A stretch of 64,000 nucleotides of DNA from Streptomyces roseifaciens (GCF_001445655.1 NZ_LNBE01000003.1:848529-912528); one strand, 5' to 3'. Positions 30,298 to 38,408 are shown, numbered from the stretch's first letter. Numbers and translations: made by a program. The notes: a model not told the origin generated them from the letters alone.

Positions 30298-31167
30298 ATG
30301 CCCAGCACCGGACTTCCCCCCGGCGGCCCGGCCCCGTGGAGCATCAGCCGGGACCTGCCGCCCTACCGCGGGATCCTGGCCGTGGACGCCAAGGACTTCA
30401 CCGGCAGGCCCGCGGTCGAGCACGTCAGGATCACGACCCTCATCCCGCAACTCCTGCAACAGGCCCTCGAGCGCGCCGGCCTGGGACAGCTGTGGCAGGA
30501 CCAGCGGTTCGCCAACAACACCGGCGACGGATTCGTCTTCGGCTTCGACCCCACGGCCCTCCCGCGAGTGATCCACCCGTTCCTGATCGAACTGCAGGAA
30601 CTGCTCACCGACTACAACATCCACGCCACGGCCACCGGCCGCCTCCGTCTGCGCGTCAGCCTCCACGTCGGGCCGCTGCCCGATGCCGAAGCACCGGGCG
30701 ACGGCAACGGCACGCCCCGCAACGACACGCACAGGCTCCTCGACTCCACGCCCGTCAGGGCCATCCTGGCCGCGTCGAGCGAAAGCATCACCCAGGTCGC
30801 CGCGATCCTCTCCCAGCGGGTCTTCGAGGACGCCGTCCTCTCCGGCTACACGCGCCGCCACCCCGACCACTTCATCGAGGTGCCCGCCACGGTCGAGGGC
30901 AAGAACTTCCAGCAACGGGCCTGGCTCTACGTACCCGCCCCCTCGGGCAACCTCTACGACCGGCGGATCCTGGGCGAACAGGAGCCCGAGCCCCAGCCCG
31001 AGGCAGCTCCGGCCGAACCCGGACGGGCACCCGCGCCCGAACCGGACCGGGCACCCGCCGTGACCAACAACTACGGCTTCCTCTCCCACGCCAAGACCGT
31101 GCGCGGCGGCCAGCACCAGCACGTGCACGGACCCGGTGCCGGTGGTCAGGACGGCGCCGGGCGATGA
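30298..31167 (+). CDS. Class III nucleotide-cyclase-like protein with C-terminal amyloid-type motif
   Basis: 289 aa. A cyclase homology domain is recognisable: ILAVDAKDFTG with first metal Asp (D30), ANNTGDGFVFGF with second Asp (D77), strand LRVSLHVGPL, and N142-x3-R146 (NDTHR) matching the transition-state Asn/Arg of class III cyclases. Asn73 stands where adenylate cyclases have the purine-specifying Lys, so the base may not be adenine. Pro/Glu-rich linker ~220-252. The tail (255-275) ends VRGGQHQHVH and matches the N-terminus of the next protein. ATG preceded by AGAGGAG; 4-bp overlap with the NTPase gene. PycC-type pyrimidine cyclases are the closest concept I know; identity is inference. 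Confidence 0.65.
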   Translation: MPSTGLPPGGPAPWSISRDLPPYRGILAVDAKDFTGRPAVEHVRITTLIPQLLQQALERAGLGQLWQDQRFANNTGDGFVFGFDPTALPRVIHPFLIELQELLTDYNIHATATGRLRLRVSLHVGPLPDAEAPGDGNGTPRNDTHRLLDSTPVRAILAASSESITQVAAILSQRVFEDAVLSGYTRRHPDHFIEVPATVEGKNFQQRAWLYVPAPSGNLYDRRILGEQEPEPQPEAAPAEPGRAPAPEPDRAPAVTNNYGFLSHAKTVRGGQHQHVHGPGAGGQDGAGR

Positions 31168-33242
31168 GCAACGAACCGAGCGGGCCGGCACAGCCCGCGC
31201 CGCCCCCGGACTTCGCCCAGATCTTCGGGGATGCGGGCGGACAGCCCGTCATCTGGAACATGGGCACCGTCACCTTCGCGCATACGGTCGAGGGCGGTCA
31301 GCACATGGGCGGCCCCGTCACCGTGCCCGGTGAGACCGTCGAGAGCCGCGAAGGCGACATCGCCGCAGAACAGACCCTCGCGGCCATGAGCGGCTTCGCC
31401 GAACCGGACTGGTTCACCGGGGCCCTCGAACAGGCCGGCAGTCGCGTGGTCTTCCTCGTCGGCGCGCCGGGCAGCGGACGCCGGACCGCCGCGCTGAACC
31501 TGCTGCAGCGGCACACCGGAAGCTTCGCGCTGCGCGCCGTCGACTCCGACGTCGAACTCGCCACGTGGACCGTCGGTGGCACCGGAGCCCGTGGCTATCT
31601 GATCGACGGCCTCCTGGAGACGCGGACCCTCGCCCTCGGGAGCATCGCGCTGGACAACCTGAGGCGGCAACTCGAACGGTCGGACGCCTGCTTGGTCGTC
31701 ATCACCGAACAGACGCCGCAGATCCTCGCCCACCTGAAGGGCGTCCTGCACGTCGATCCGGTCCGGGCGACGCCACCGCCTGCACGAGCGGTCCTGGACG
31801 CCAAGCTGGCCACCGCCTTGCCTGACCCGGCACGACGGCGGACCGTTCTCGCCGAGCTTCCCTCGGGCTTCCTCGACGAGACCTTGCAACGCCGCCCCGG
31901 ACCGGCCCAGGTCGTGGAGATCGTCTCCGGGATCGTCCAAGTGGCGGATGGGACGACCGAGGCTGCGGCCATCGGCCGGCACCTGAGCTTCCACGCCGCC
32001 GACTGTGCTCCCCAGCTGCTGCGCTCAGTCCGTAACAGCCCCGATGACCTCGCCCTCCTTCTCGCCACCTGTGTCTTCGAACACTTCGACCACACCGTGG
32101 TCGAGGAAGAGGCCCGGCGGCTGCTGGAGGTCGCCGCCGGACGCCTCGACGCCACCCCGCCCGAGGCGGACGCCGTCACCTCGGTGAAGAACCCCGGTTT
32201 CGTCTTCCTGCGTTCCAGGAAGGAGCGCCTGGCCGCCATCGAGGCGGACCGCGGCCCCCGGGAAGTACGAGCCGCCTCCACCCACAGCTATGCCGTCGAA
32301 CCCGTGGCCTTCACCCGGCACCTCCAAGGCCGGGCCGTACTCGACCTCGTCTGGCGCGAGCACCGCGACGCCGGTGAGCTGCTCGTGGAATGGCTGCAGC
32401 AGACGCCGTCGGCTCACCGGGCCCGCGCGGACCGCGCCGGCTTCATCCTGGGCAGGCTGGCGCAGTGGAGCTCGGGCGACCGGGCGCTCGCCCCCATCGA
32501 GCAACTGGCCCACTCGAGCAGGCCCGGCGACTGGCGGATGGCCGCCCGGGCCTTCGGCGCCGCCTCGGCCGACCCCGTCCTGGCCACCGCCGTCAAGAAC
32601 CGGCTGCGCGGCTGGTCCCGGGCGGCTTCCGAGTCGCTGCGCTGCACGGCGGCGCTGACGTGCGCCACGGAGTTCGGCCTGGCCCGCCCGGAGGTGGCGC
32701 TGGCCCTGCTGCACACCACGGTGACGGCGCGGGAGGACGGATCCGACGCCGTCGAATCGGCGGTCCGGCGGGCGTTGCTCTCGCTGTTCGCCGAACCCGC
32801 GCTCCGGCCACGGGTGGTCGATGCCCTCGTCCAGTGGTCCCGCCCGGCCGGAGCGGCCAGGCGTACGGCGTGCGCGGCCGTCGCCCAGTTGCTGAAGACG
32901 GCGGCGGCCGTGAGGGAGCCGGCGGAGTGGTGGAGCGCTCACCTGCTCTCCGGGGACGCGCCCCCGGGGACGGAACTGATCCGCTCCGCGCTCATGGAAC
33001 CGACGAGCTTCGACACCGCCCGCGCCGCCCTCCTGGAATGGCAGCGGCGCGCAACCACCGACCCCCGCCGCGCACTGGCCGTGGAACGGCTGGTCGACGG
33101 GCTGGCCCTGCACCTGCGCGGCGGGGTCTTCCGGCTGTTCACCGACCTGGAACGCGCCGCGCCGGCCCCCGGTGCCGAACGCGCCGGCCTGGCCCTCGCG
33201 CAGTGGCGCGGGACGGGCACACCACAGAGAGGCCACGCATGA
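31164..33242 (+). CDS. P-loop NTPase with helical repeats and N-terminal signalling motif (NLR/STAND-like)
   Basis: 692 aa. Residues 29-50 hold a motif (VIWNMG..TFAHTVEGGQH) shared with the tail of the cyclase-like protein. A P-loop follows, GAPGSGRRT (100-108), and a hydrophobic Walker-B-like strand ACLVVITE (175-182). The C-terminal ~450 residues are Ala/Leu/Arg-rich helices resembling HEAT-type repeats (WRMAARAFGAASADPVLATAVKNRL and similar). The plan of short motif, NTPase and superstructure repeat is that of NLR-like sensors. I could not place it in a named STAND clade by eye. ATGA overlaps on both sides indicate coupling with its neighbours. Confidence 0.65.
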   Translation: MSNEPSGPAQPAPPPDFAQIFGDAGGQPVIWNMGTVTFAHTVEGGQHMGGPVTVPGETVESREGDIAAEQTLAAMSGFAEPDWFTGALEQAGSRVVFLVGAPGSGRRTAALNLLQRHTGSFALRAVDSDVELATWTVGGTGARGYLIDGLLETRTLALGSIALDNLRRQLERSDACLVVITEQTPQILAHLKGVLHVDPVRATPPPARAVLDAKLATALPDPARRRTVLAELPSGFLDETLQRRPGPAQVVEIVSGIVQVADGTTEAAAIGRHLSFHAADCAPQLLRSVRNSPDDLALLLATCVFEHFDHTVVEEEARRLLEVAAGRLDATPPEADAVTSVKNPGFVFLRSRKERLAAIEADRGPREVRAASTHSYAVEPVAFTRHLQGRAVLDLVWREHRDAGELLVEWLQQTPSAHRARADRAGFILGRLAQWSSGDRALAPIEQLAHSSRPGDWRMAARAFGAASADPVLATAVKNRLRGWSRAASESLRCTAALTCATEFGLARPEVALALLHTTVTAREDGSDAVESAVRRALLSLFAEPALRPRVVDALVQWSRPAGAARRTACAAVAQLLKTAAAVREPAEWWSAHLLSGDAPPGTELIRSALMEPTSFDTARAALLEWQRRATTDPRRALAVERLVDGLALHLRGGVFRLFTDLERAAPAPGAERAGLALAQWRGTGTPQRGHA

Positions 33243-34093
33243 CCACGACCACCTACCACCCCACCCCCGTCCCGGCCGCCCCGCTGTGGACCCGGGGCCG
33301 GCGCAGCCCCCTCCGGGAGCTCGTCCGCTTCCGGCTGTCGCACATCGACCACATGGCGCTGGTGCTGGTCGAGACCGGCGGGCGGGCCGGTTCCGAGCCC
33401 TCGGAGCGGCTGTCCCTGCTGAAGGCCCTGACGGGTGGGTACGAGGAGGCGTACCTCGTCGACACCGGTCCGCGCACGGGGGTGTGGCAGCTGCCCGTCG
33501 GCGCCGAGCCGGCCATGCTGGAGATCACCTGGTGGGTCGCGGACCCGGCGCGGGCGGTCCTGAGCGGCCCCGGCCCCGGCGATCCCTGGGCCACCGTCAG
33601 CGGGCACCTGGACCGTCTGCTGCAGACGATGGCCGCGCGCGCCCGGGCCACGGGACAGGACCTCACTCCGCACCACGTCGCCCAGTACTTGTCGCGGCCG
33701 CAGCCCCTGGAGGGCACGGGCCTGGCCTGCTGTGCGGAGACCACGGCGCCGGCGTTCGAGCTGCCGGGGGCCGCCGGCGGGGGTGACAGCGCCCCGCCTC
33801 AGCTGTGGTCGCCGCAGCGGCGCGAGGAGTACGAGTTCTACCTCCAGGCGGTGCGCACGGGACCCGACGCGCTCGCCGCCCTGTGGCTGCTGCACCATCC
33901 GAACGAGGTCCGGCACGTCCTGGAATGGGTCACCGATCATCCGAGGACCGCCGAAGCGCCGCCCCCCGAGCGCGACGTGATCTACGAAGTCCTCGACCGG
34001 CTCTCCGCGGAGGAGCGGGAACAACTGGCCAAGGTTGTCGTCGAGCGCATCTACGCCATGACGGCACCGGAAGGACCGGAAGGAGAAGGCTGA
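33239..34093 (+). CDS. Unknown protein of the cyclase-NTPase operon
   Basis: 284 aa, not recognised. An N-terminal ~130-residue region of mixed alpha/beta character (RFRLSHIDHMALVLVETGG; GVWQLPVGAEPAMLEITWWV) is followed by a Pro/Gly-rich linker (~165-185) and an Arg/Glu-rich helical C-terminus (REEYEFYLQAVRTGPDALAALWLL; LSAEEREQLAKVVVERIYA). No signal peptide, membrane segment or nuclease motif is visible. Tight 4-bp and 1-bp overlaps with the flanking genes mark it as part of the same system; its role is unknown. Confidence 0.75.
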   Translation: MTTTTYHPTPVPAAPLWTRGRRSPLRELVRFRLSHIDHMALVLVETGGRAGSEPSERLSLLKALTGGYEEAYLVDTGPRTGVWQLPVGAEPAMLEITWWVADPARAVLSGPGPGDPWATVSGHLDRLLQTMAARARATGQDLTPHHVAQYLSRPQPLEGTGLACCAETTAPAFELPGAAGGGDSAPPQLWSPQRREEYEFYLQAVRTGPDALAALWLLHHPNEVRHVLEWVTDHPRTAEAPPPERDVIYEVLDRLSAEEREQLAKVVVERIYAMTAPEGPEGEG

Positions 34094-34293
34094 TGGCCGG
34101 AGACAGGTACTACCGGCGCGGGCACTGGGTGCGGGTGCCCGCCCCCAGGCGTCGTACGGGTGGCGCATGGATAGGTCTCGCGCTCGCCGCGTTCCTCGGC
34201 TGGGGCCTGCTGAACGGGTGCACCGCGGAAGAGGCGGACACGCCTCACGGTCCCCGGCCCGTGCCCTCGGCGGGCCCGGCGGAGTCCCGGTGA
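34093..34293 (+). CDS. Small single-pass membrane peptide
   Basis: 66 aa. A basic N-terminus (YYRRGHWVRVPAPRRR) and one hydrophobic helix (WIGLALAAFLGWGLLNGC) ending in Cys, then a short polar tail. GLLNGC resembles a lipobox loosely, so it could be a lipoprotein or a simple transmembrane peptide. Start and stop overlap the flanking genes (TGATG and GTGA). By position it may be a membrane partner or inhibitor of the nuclease; this is inference. Confidence 0.65.
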   Translation: MAGDRYYRRGHWVRVPAPRRRTGGAWIGLALAAFLGWGLLNGCTAEEADTPHGPRPVPSAGPAESR

Positions 34294-34964
34294 TACCGCG
34301 GCGGCGGGCCCCGGGCGGGAGGCGGCTCCGGCCGCCCCGTACCCGGGCCGAGACGGCGGCCGCGCTCGTCGCGCTCCTCTTCCTCTCACTGATCGTGCAC
34401 CGCCTGCTCGGGCTCCTCGCCGGGCTCGGCGCGTACGCCTGGCTCCTCGTCCTGGGCGTCCCGCCGGCCGCGGCCTGCTGGTGGCTCGTCGCCGTCCGGG
34501 GGCGGGCACGGCGCCGGGCCGGGCGGGTCCCGGGACTGCTTCGGCTGTCCCTGCAGCACGTGGACGCCCTCTCGCCGGGTCAGTTCGAGCTGGCGGTACG
34601 GGACCTGATGGAGCGCGACGGCATCGCCGCGCGGCACGTCGGCAGCCGGGGCGACCAGGCGGCCGACGTCATCGGCAGGGACCGGAACGGGCGGGTGTTC
34701 GTCGCCCAGTGCAAGCACACCGCGATCGGCGGGCGGGTGGGTTCCCGCGTGATGTACGAGGTGAAGGGGACCGCCGGTCCCGTACACGGAGCCGACGTGG
34801 CCGTGGTGGTGACGAACGGCGGCTTCACCCGCGATGCGCGGGCCTGGGGAGAGCGTCACGGCATCCACTGTGTGGACAGGGACCGGTTGCGCGAATGGGC
34901 CGAAGGCCGTCGCACCCTGGCGGCGCTGCTGGGGGTGCGTGACGTCGGGTCAGGGCACGGGTGA
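34290..34964 (+). CDS. Membrane-anchored Mrr-type restriction endonuclease-like protein
   Basis: 224 aa. Two hydrophobic segments (about 24-45 and 48-70) are followed by a Mrr-type endonuclease domain (LSPGQFELAVRDLMERDG entry helix; Asp126 in GDQAADVIG; Q140-x-K142 in VFVAQCKH), the PD-(D/E)xK active site in its Mrr Q-x-K form. Such membrane-fused Mrr domains are known from several defence loci and cleave DNA. GTG start overlaps the previous stop. As last gene of the operon it is the likely toxic effector. Its 3' end overlaps the convergent YscW-like gene by 15 bp. Confidence 0.82.
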   Translation: MIPRRRAPGGRRLRPPRTRAETAAALVALLFLSLIVHRLLGLLAGLGAYAWLLVLGVPPAAACWWLVAVRGRARRRAGRVPGLLRLSLQHVDALSPGQFELAVRDLMERDGIAARHVGSRGDQAADVIGRDRNGRVFVAQCKHTAIGGRVGSRVMYEVKGTAGPVHGADVAVVVTNGGFTRDARAWGERHGIHCVDRDRLREWAEGRRTLAALLGVRDVGSGHG

Positions 34965-35300
34965 CAGTTCCACGGTCACGGTCGGGGGTGTTGCCGGGTG
35001 GCTTTTCCTGGTGATCCAGTCGCCCGGGGTGATCGTGCCCGAGTCGTCGTGGTCCGCGTGGGCGCGGACGGTGTAGCGGGTGCCCGGGGGTGGTGCGGGG
35101 AAGGTCAGGCGTACGCGGGGGTACGGGGGGTGGTCCAGGCGGATGCGGGGGAGGCGGGCATGGGCCACTGTGCGGGAAGGGGCGTCGGCCGTGCTCGTGT
35201 CCTCCACGGTGACGTGGAGCGTCAGTGCGGTCCGGGGCGCGCCGGCGCCCGGCGCCAAGGTCACTTCCACTTCGATTTCCGCGGGGTCCGTAACGGACAT
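34950..35300 (-). CDS. YscW/YbaY-family (PF09619-like) protein
   Basis: 116 aa beta-rich protein with the family pattern VEDTSTADAPSRTVAHARL and YTVRAHADHDDSGTITPGDWIT. Gram-negative homologues are lipoproteins (YbaY) or type III chaperones; actinobacterial ones have no known role. No signal peptide is visible. ATG 35300 fits GAGGTGAGG upstream; a GTG three codons earlier is the alternative. Confidence 0.7.
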   Translation of the reverse strand: MSVTDPAEIEVEVTLAPGAGAPRTALTLHVTVEDTSTADAPSRTVAHARLPRIRLDHPPYPRVRLTFPAPPPGTRYTVRAHADHDDSGTITPGDWITRKSHPATPPTVTVELSPVP

Positions 35301-35385
35301 ACGCCTCACCTCTTGTCAGACAGCATATCTCTCAGTATTTTCCGGAATTGAGACCTATAAGGTTGACGGAAGTCGGGGTGGAATC

Positions 35386-36204
35386 ATGTCCCCTGCTGAG
35401 ACCAATGATGCCGGTGCGGGCCGCGGTGAATTCCGTTCGGCGCCCGCGGCGAAGACGGTGAAGACCGCACTGATCGCCGGCGCGACCTTCGAGATCCGGG
35501 CCGTCCAGTACGTGGAGATCGACGGACTGGCCGTATTCGAGGGGGATATCGTCCTCGGTACCGCGGCCGAGGTCGAACGGCGCACGGAGGCGGCGCAATT
35601 CCATCCCGAAAGGGGGCTTCCGCAGTCGGCGGTGGTCGTCGTCGGGCCGGGCGTCCGCTGGCCCAACCACGTGGTGCCCTTCGAGATCGACCCCGCGCTG
35701 CCGAACCAGCAGCGGGTCACCGACGCCATCGCGCACTGGGAGTCGCGCACGCAGATGCGCTTCCCGCGGCGGGCCGGGCAGCCGGACTACGTGCGGTTCG
35801 TGCCGGGCAACGGCTGTTCGTCGTTCGTCGGGCGCCGGGGCGGCCGCCAGGACATCACACTCGGCGGCAACTGCAGCACCGGCAACGCCATTCACGAGAT
35901 CGGGCACGCCGTGGGGCTGTGGCACGAGCAGAGCCGCGAGGACCGGGACCGGTTCGTGACGATCCGCTTCGAGAACATCATCCCGGGGTTCGAGCACAAC
36001 TTCGACCAGCACATCGCGGACGGCGACGACGTCGGTCCGTACGACTACGGGTCGATCATGCATTACCCGAGGGACGCGTTCTCCCGGAACGGACGGGACA
36101 CCATCACCCCCACCGACCCCAATGCCGTCATCGGCCAGCGGATCGGGCTCAGTCCGCGGGACATCGACGCGATCCGCGCCATTTTCGATCCGGCACCCGG
36201 GTAA
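35386..36204 (+). CDS. Astacin-type (M12A) zinc metalloprotease
   Basis: 272 aa with the full astacin signature HEIGHAVGLWHE (170-181; three zinc His and catalytic Glu) followed by QSREDRD, and a Met-turn SIMHY near residue 223. The start of the catalytic domain (WPNHVVPFEID) is typical. A ~85-residue N-terminal segment could act as a propeptide. No signal peptide is visible, which is unusual because astacins are normally secreted; non-classical export or an intracellular role must be considered. Astacins are common in animals and patchy in bacteria. Confidence 0.9.
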   Translation: MSPAETNDAGAGRGEFRSAPAAKTVKTALIAGATFEIRAVQYVEIDGLAVFEGDIVLGTAAEVERRTEAAQFHPERGLPQSAVVVVGPGVRWPNHVVPFEIDPALPNQQRVTDAIAHWESRTQMRFPRRAGQPDYVRFVPGNGCSSFVGRRGGRQDITLGGNCSTGNAIHEIGHAVGLWHEQSREDRDRFVTIRFENIIPGFEHNFDQHIADGDDVGPYDYGSIMHYPRDAFSRNGRDTITPTDPNAVIGQRIGLSPRDIDAIRAIFDPAPG

Positions 36205-36254
36205 GGGCCCGGCGGAGGCCCGCGCAAGGGCCCCGTAACCCCGGGTACTTCGAG

Positions 36255-36283
36255 TTGGGCCCCCGGCCGGTGATCACTAGGAT
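36255..36283 (+). promoter_or_regulatory. Promoter for a leaderless vWA message
   Basis: TTGGGC (36255-36260), 17-bp spacer, TAGGAT (36278-36283), with the ATG of the vWA gene 8 nt after the -10. This spacing puts the transcription start at or next to the ATG, the layout of Streptomyces leaderless genes, and no ribosome-binding site is present. Confidence 0.75.
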
Positions 36284-36296
36284 CATTCCAATGATC
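36281..36296. promoter_or_regulatory. Palindrome over the vWA start codon
   Basis: GATCATT-CC-AATGATC, a perfect 7-bp inverted repeat covering the -10 end, the expected transcription start and the first two codons. It is an ideal position for a repressor to block initiation. Confidence 0.6.
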
Positions 36297-37571
36297 ATCA
36301 GAAAACGGCTGGCAGCGGGCGCCTGCGCCCTCCTCGCCGCCCTGGCCGGGGGCATCGCGCCGGCGAACGCCGCCGACGGCCCCCCGAAGGATTCCCCGAA
36401 GGTCGAGCTGGTGCTGGACGTCAGCGGCTCGATGCGCGCCCAGGACGTGGACGGCGGCAGCCGCACCCGCATGGCGGCCGCGAAGCAGGCGTTCAACGAG
36501 GTCATCGACGCGGTGCCGGCGGACGTCCGGCTCGGCATCCGGACCCTCGGCGCCAACTACGCCGGTGACGACAAGGAGCTCGGCTGCCGCGACAGCAAGC
36601 AGCTCTACCGCGTCGGCCCCGTCGACCGCACCGAGGCGAAGACCGCCGTCGCGACGCTGCAGCCCACCGGCTGGACCCCCATCGGCTACGCCCTGCGCGG
36701 CGCCGACCAGGACCTCGGCACCGACGGCGGCACCCGCCGCATCGTCCTCATCACCGACGGCGAGGACTCCTGCGGCCAGCCGGACCCGTGCGACGTGGCC
36801 CGCGAACTGGCGGCCAAGGGCACGCACCTGACGATCGACACCCTCGGCCTGGCCCAGGACGACAAGACCCGTGAGCAGCTCAGCTGCATCGCCGAGGCCA
36901 CCGGCGGCACGTACAGCACCGTCCGCCACACCAAGGAGCTGTCCGGCCGGATCAAGCAGCTCGTGCGCCGGGCCGAGACGCCCGTCGAGACCCCGAAGCC
37001 CGTCCGGGGCGCCGACGCGTGCTCCAAGGCCCCCGAGATCGGCGCGGGCCTGTGGACCGACCGCGAGACGTTCTCCGAGCACCGCTGGTACCGCGTCAAC
37101 GTGAAGCCGGGTCAGGAGCTGCGCACGTCGGTGAGCATCGGCGCGGACCGGGCCGTCGACCGTGACTACGGCGTGCTCGTGCGCGCCGTGAGCGAAGGCG
37201 GCCAGGAGCTCGTCCGCGGCGCGGAGTCCGGGAGCGGGCGCACGGACGTCATCTCGTCCGGCCTCCGCTACCCCTACGGCCAGGCCGGGGACAAGGACAA
37301 GGCCAAGGAGGACGGCAAGGAGCCGCGGACCGTCTGCCTGGAGGTCTCCAGCTCCTTCTCCGCCCCCGCCGGCGTCAAGCGCGACCCGGGCCTGCCCGTC
37401 GAGCTGGCCGTCGACCTCGTGGACGCCCCGGACGACCCCTCCGACCTGGCCGCCTTCGGCCTCGGCCGCGGCTGGGTGCTGCTGGCCGTCCTGGCCCTGA
37501 CCGGGCTGATCGCAGGGCTGGTGTGGGGCTGGGTCTCCCGCTGGCGCGTCACGGTGTGGAGGGCGAACTGA
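36291..37571 (+). CDS. Secreted/membrane von Willebrand factor A domain protein
   Basis: 426 aa. Signal peptide (MIIRKRLAAGACALLAALAGG) then a vWA domain with MIDAS motif D43-V-S-G-S47 and the distal ITDGEDSC; a beta-rich region follows (EHRWYRVNVKPGQEL), and one C-terminal transmembrane helix (~400-420) ends in a short basic tail. The topology is an outward-facing vWA domain anchored in the membrane. These proteins bind protein ligands via metal ions. The adjacent gene (overlap TGATG) encodes a similar exported, anchored protein, so the two probably form a surface complex. Confidence 0.85.
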   Translation: MIIRKRLAAGACALLAALAGGIAPANAADGPPKDSPKVELVLDVSGSMRAQDVDGGSRTRMAAAKQAFNEVIDAVPADVRLGIRTLGANYAGDDKELGCRDSKQLYRVGPVDRTEAKTAVATLQPTGWTPIGYALRGADQDLGTDGGTRRIVLITDGEDSCGQPDPCDVARELAAKGTHLTIDTLGLAQDDKTREQLSCIAEATGGTYSTVRHTKELSGRIKQLVRRAETPVETPKPVRGADACSKAPEIGAGLWTDRETFSEHRWYRVNVKPGQELRTSVSIGADRAVDRDYGVLVRAVSEGGQELVRGAESGSGRTDVISSGLRYPYGQAGDKDKAKEDGKEPRTVCLEVSSSFSAPAGVKRDPGLPVELAVDLVDAPDDPSDLAAFGLGRGWVLLAVLALTGLIAGLVWGWVSRWRVTVWRAN

Positions 37572-38332
37572 TGAGGCTCACCCGTACAGCACGCGCGGCC
37601 TCGGCCGCCCTGCTCGCCGCCGCCGCGCTCTTCACCTCGGCCGGCGCCGCCGCTGCCGCCTCCCCGAGCCCGGGCGCCTCGGCCGCCGAGGACGGAGCGC
37701 CCACGGAGGCGGGGACGGGCTTCCGTACCGCCACCGTCCTCAAGCAGGGGCAGAAGGCGACCGCCGACGCCTCCACCGGTGACTACCTGTACTGGCAGTT
37801 CCCCGCCGGAGCCGGCCAGCAGCCGCAGGTGAAGGCCACCGTGAACCTGCCGGAGGCGGCCACGCGGCACGGCTCCGCCGTCTGGCAGCTCGACGTCTAC
37901 GACGGACTGCGCCGCCGCCAGGCCTGCGCCTCGGGCGAGCCGACGAAGCGTGCCTCCGGGCAGGACGCGTCGGTGACCCTGACCTGCACGCTGCGGACCG
38001 TCCGCCCGTGGTCCGAGCGGTGGGCGAACGACCCGCTGCCCGGCGCGTACTACATCCGCCTCACCCTCACCGACGCCCCCGACCGGGACCACGGCCTGCC
38101 GGTGAAGGCGGAGGTCGAGGCGACGGCGAAGGACGCGGGCGGCGCCCGCGCCGAGGGCGGCGAGGTGACCCCGCTGCACGCCGCGGCCGTCAAGGAGCCG
38201 GAGGACGGCTGGAACGGCAGCTGGTGGTCGGACCGCTGGGCCTGGACCGTCGGCGGCGCCGTGCTCGGCGCGCTCGCGGCCATCGGCGGCTACGTGCTGA
38301 CGCGCCACCCGCGGCGCCCCGCACAGCAGTAG
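37571..38332 (+). CDS. Exported membrane-anchored protein paired with the vWA gene
   Basis: 253 aa. Signal peptide (residues 1-35), an extracellular beta-rich domain (GTGFRTATVLKQGQKATADASTG; YLYWQFPAGAGQQPQVKATV; LPGAYYIRLTLTD) and a C-terminal transmembrane helix (WTVGGAVLGALAAIGGYVL) with basic tail. It resembles the post-vWA region of its neighbour, suggesting a shared pre-peptidase-like fold. Function unknown; co-translated with the vWA protein. Confidence 0.75.
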   Translation: MRLTRTARAASAALLAAAALFTSAGAAAAASPSPGASAAEDGAPTEAGTGFRTATVLKQGQKATADASTGDYLYWQFPAGAGQQPQVKATVNLPEAATRHGSAVWQLDVYDGLRRRQACASGEPTKRASGQDASVTLTCTLRTVRPWSERWANDPLPGAYYIRLTLTDAPDRDHGLPVKAEVEATAKDAGGARAEGGEVTPLHAAAVKEPEDGWNGSWWSDRWAWTVGGAVLGALAAIGGYVLTRHPRRPAQQ

Positions 38333-38374
38333 CGCCCTCGCAGGAGGCCCCTGCGCAGGAGCACCCGCGCGCGG

Positions 38375-38408
38375 CGGTGAGGCGGGACCGGCCGGTCCCG
38401 CCTCACCG
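38375..38408. terminator. 34-bp perfect palindrome, bidirectional terminator
   Basis: A perfect self-complementary sequence (half-site CGGTGAGGCGGGACCGG) between two convergent genes. It covers the stop codon of the trypsin-like gene on the minus strand and lies 42 bp past the plus-strand stop. Confidence 0.8.
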
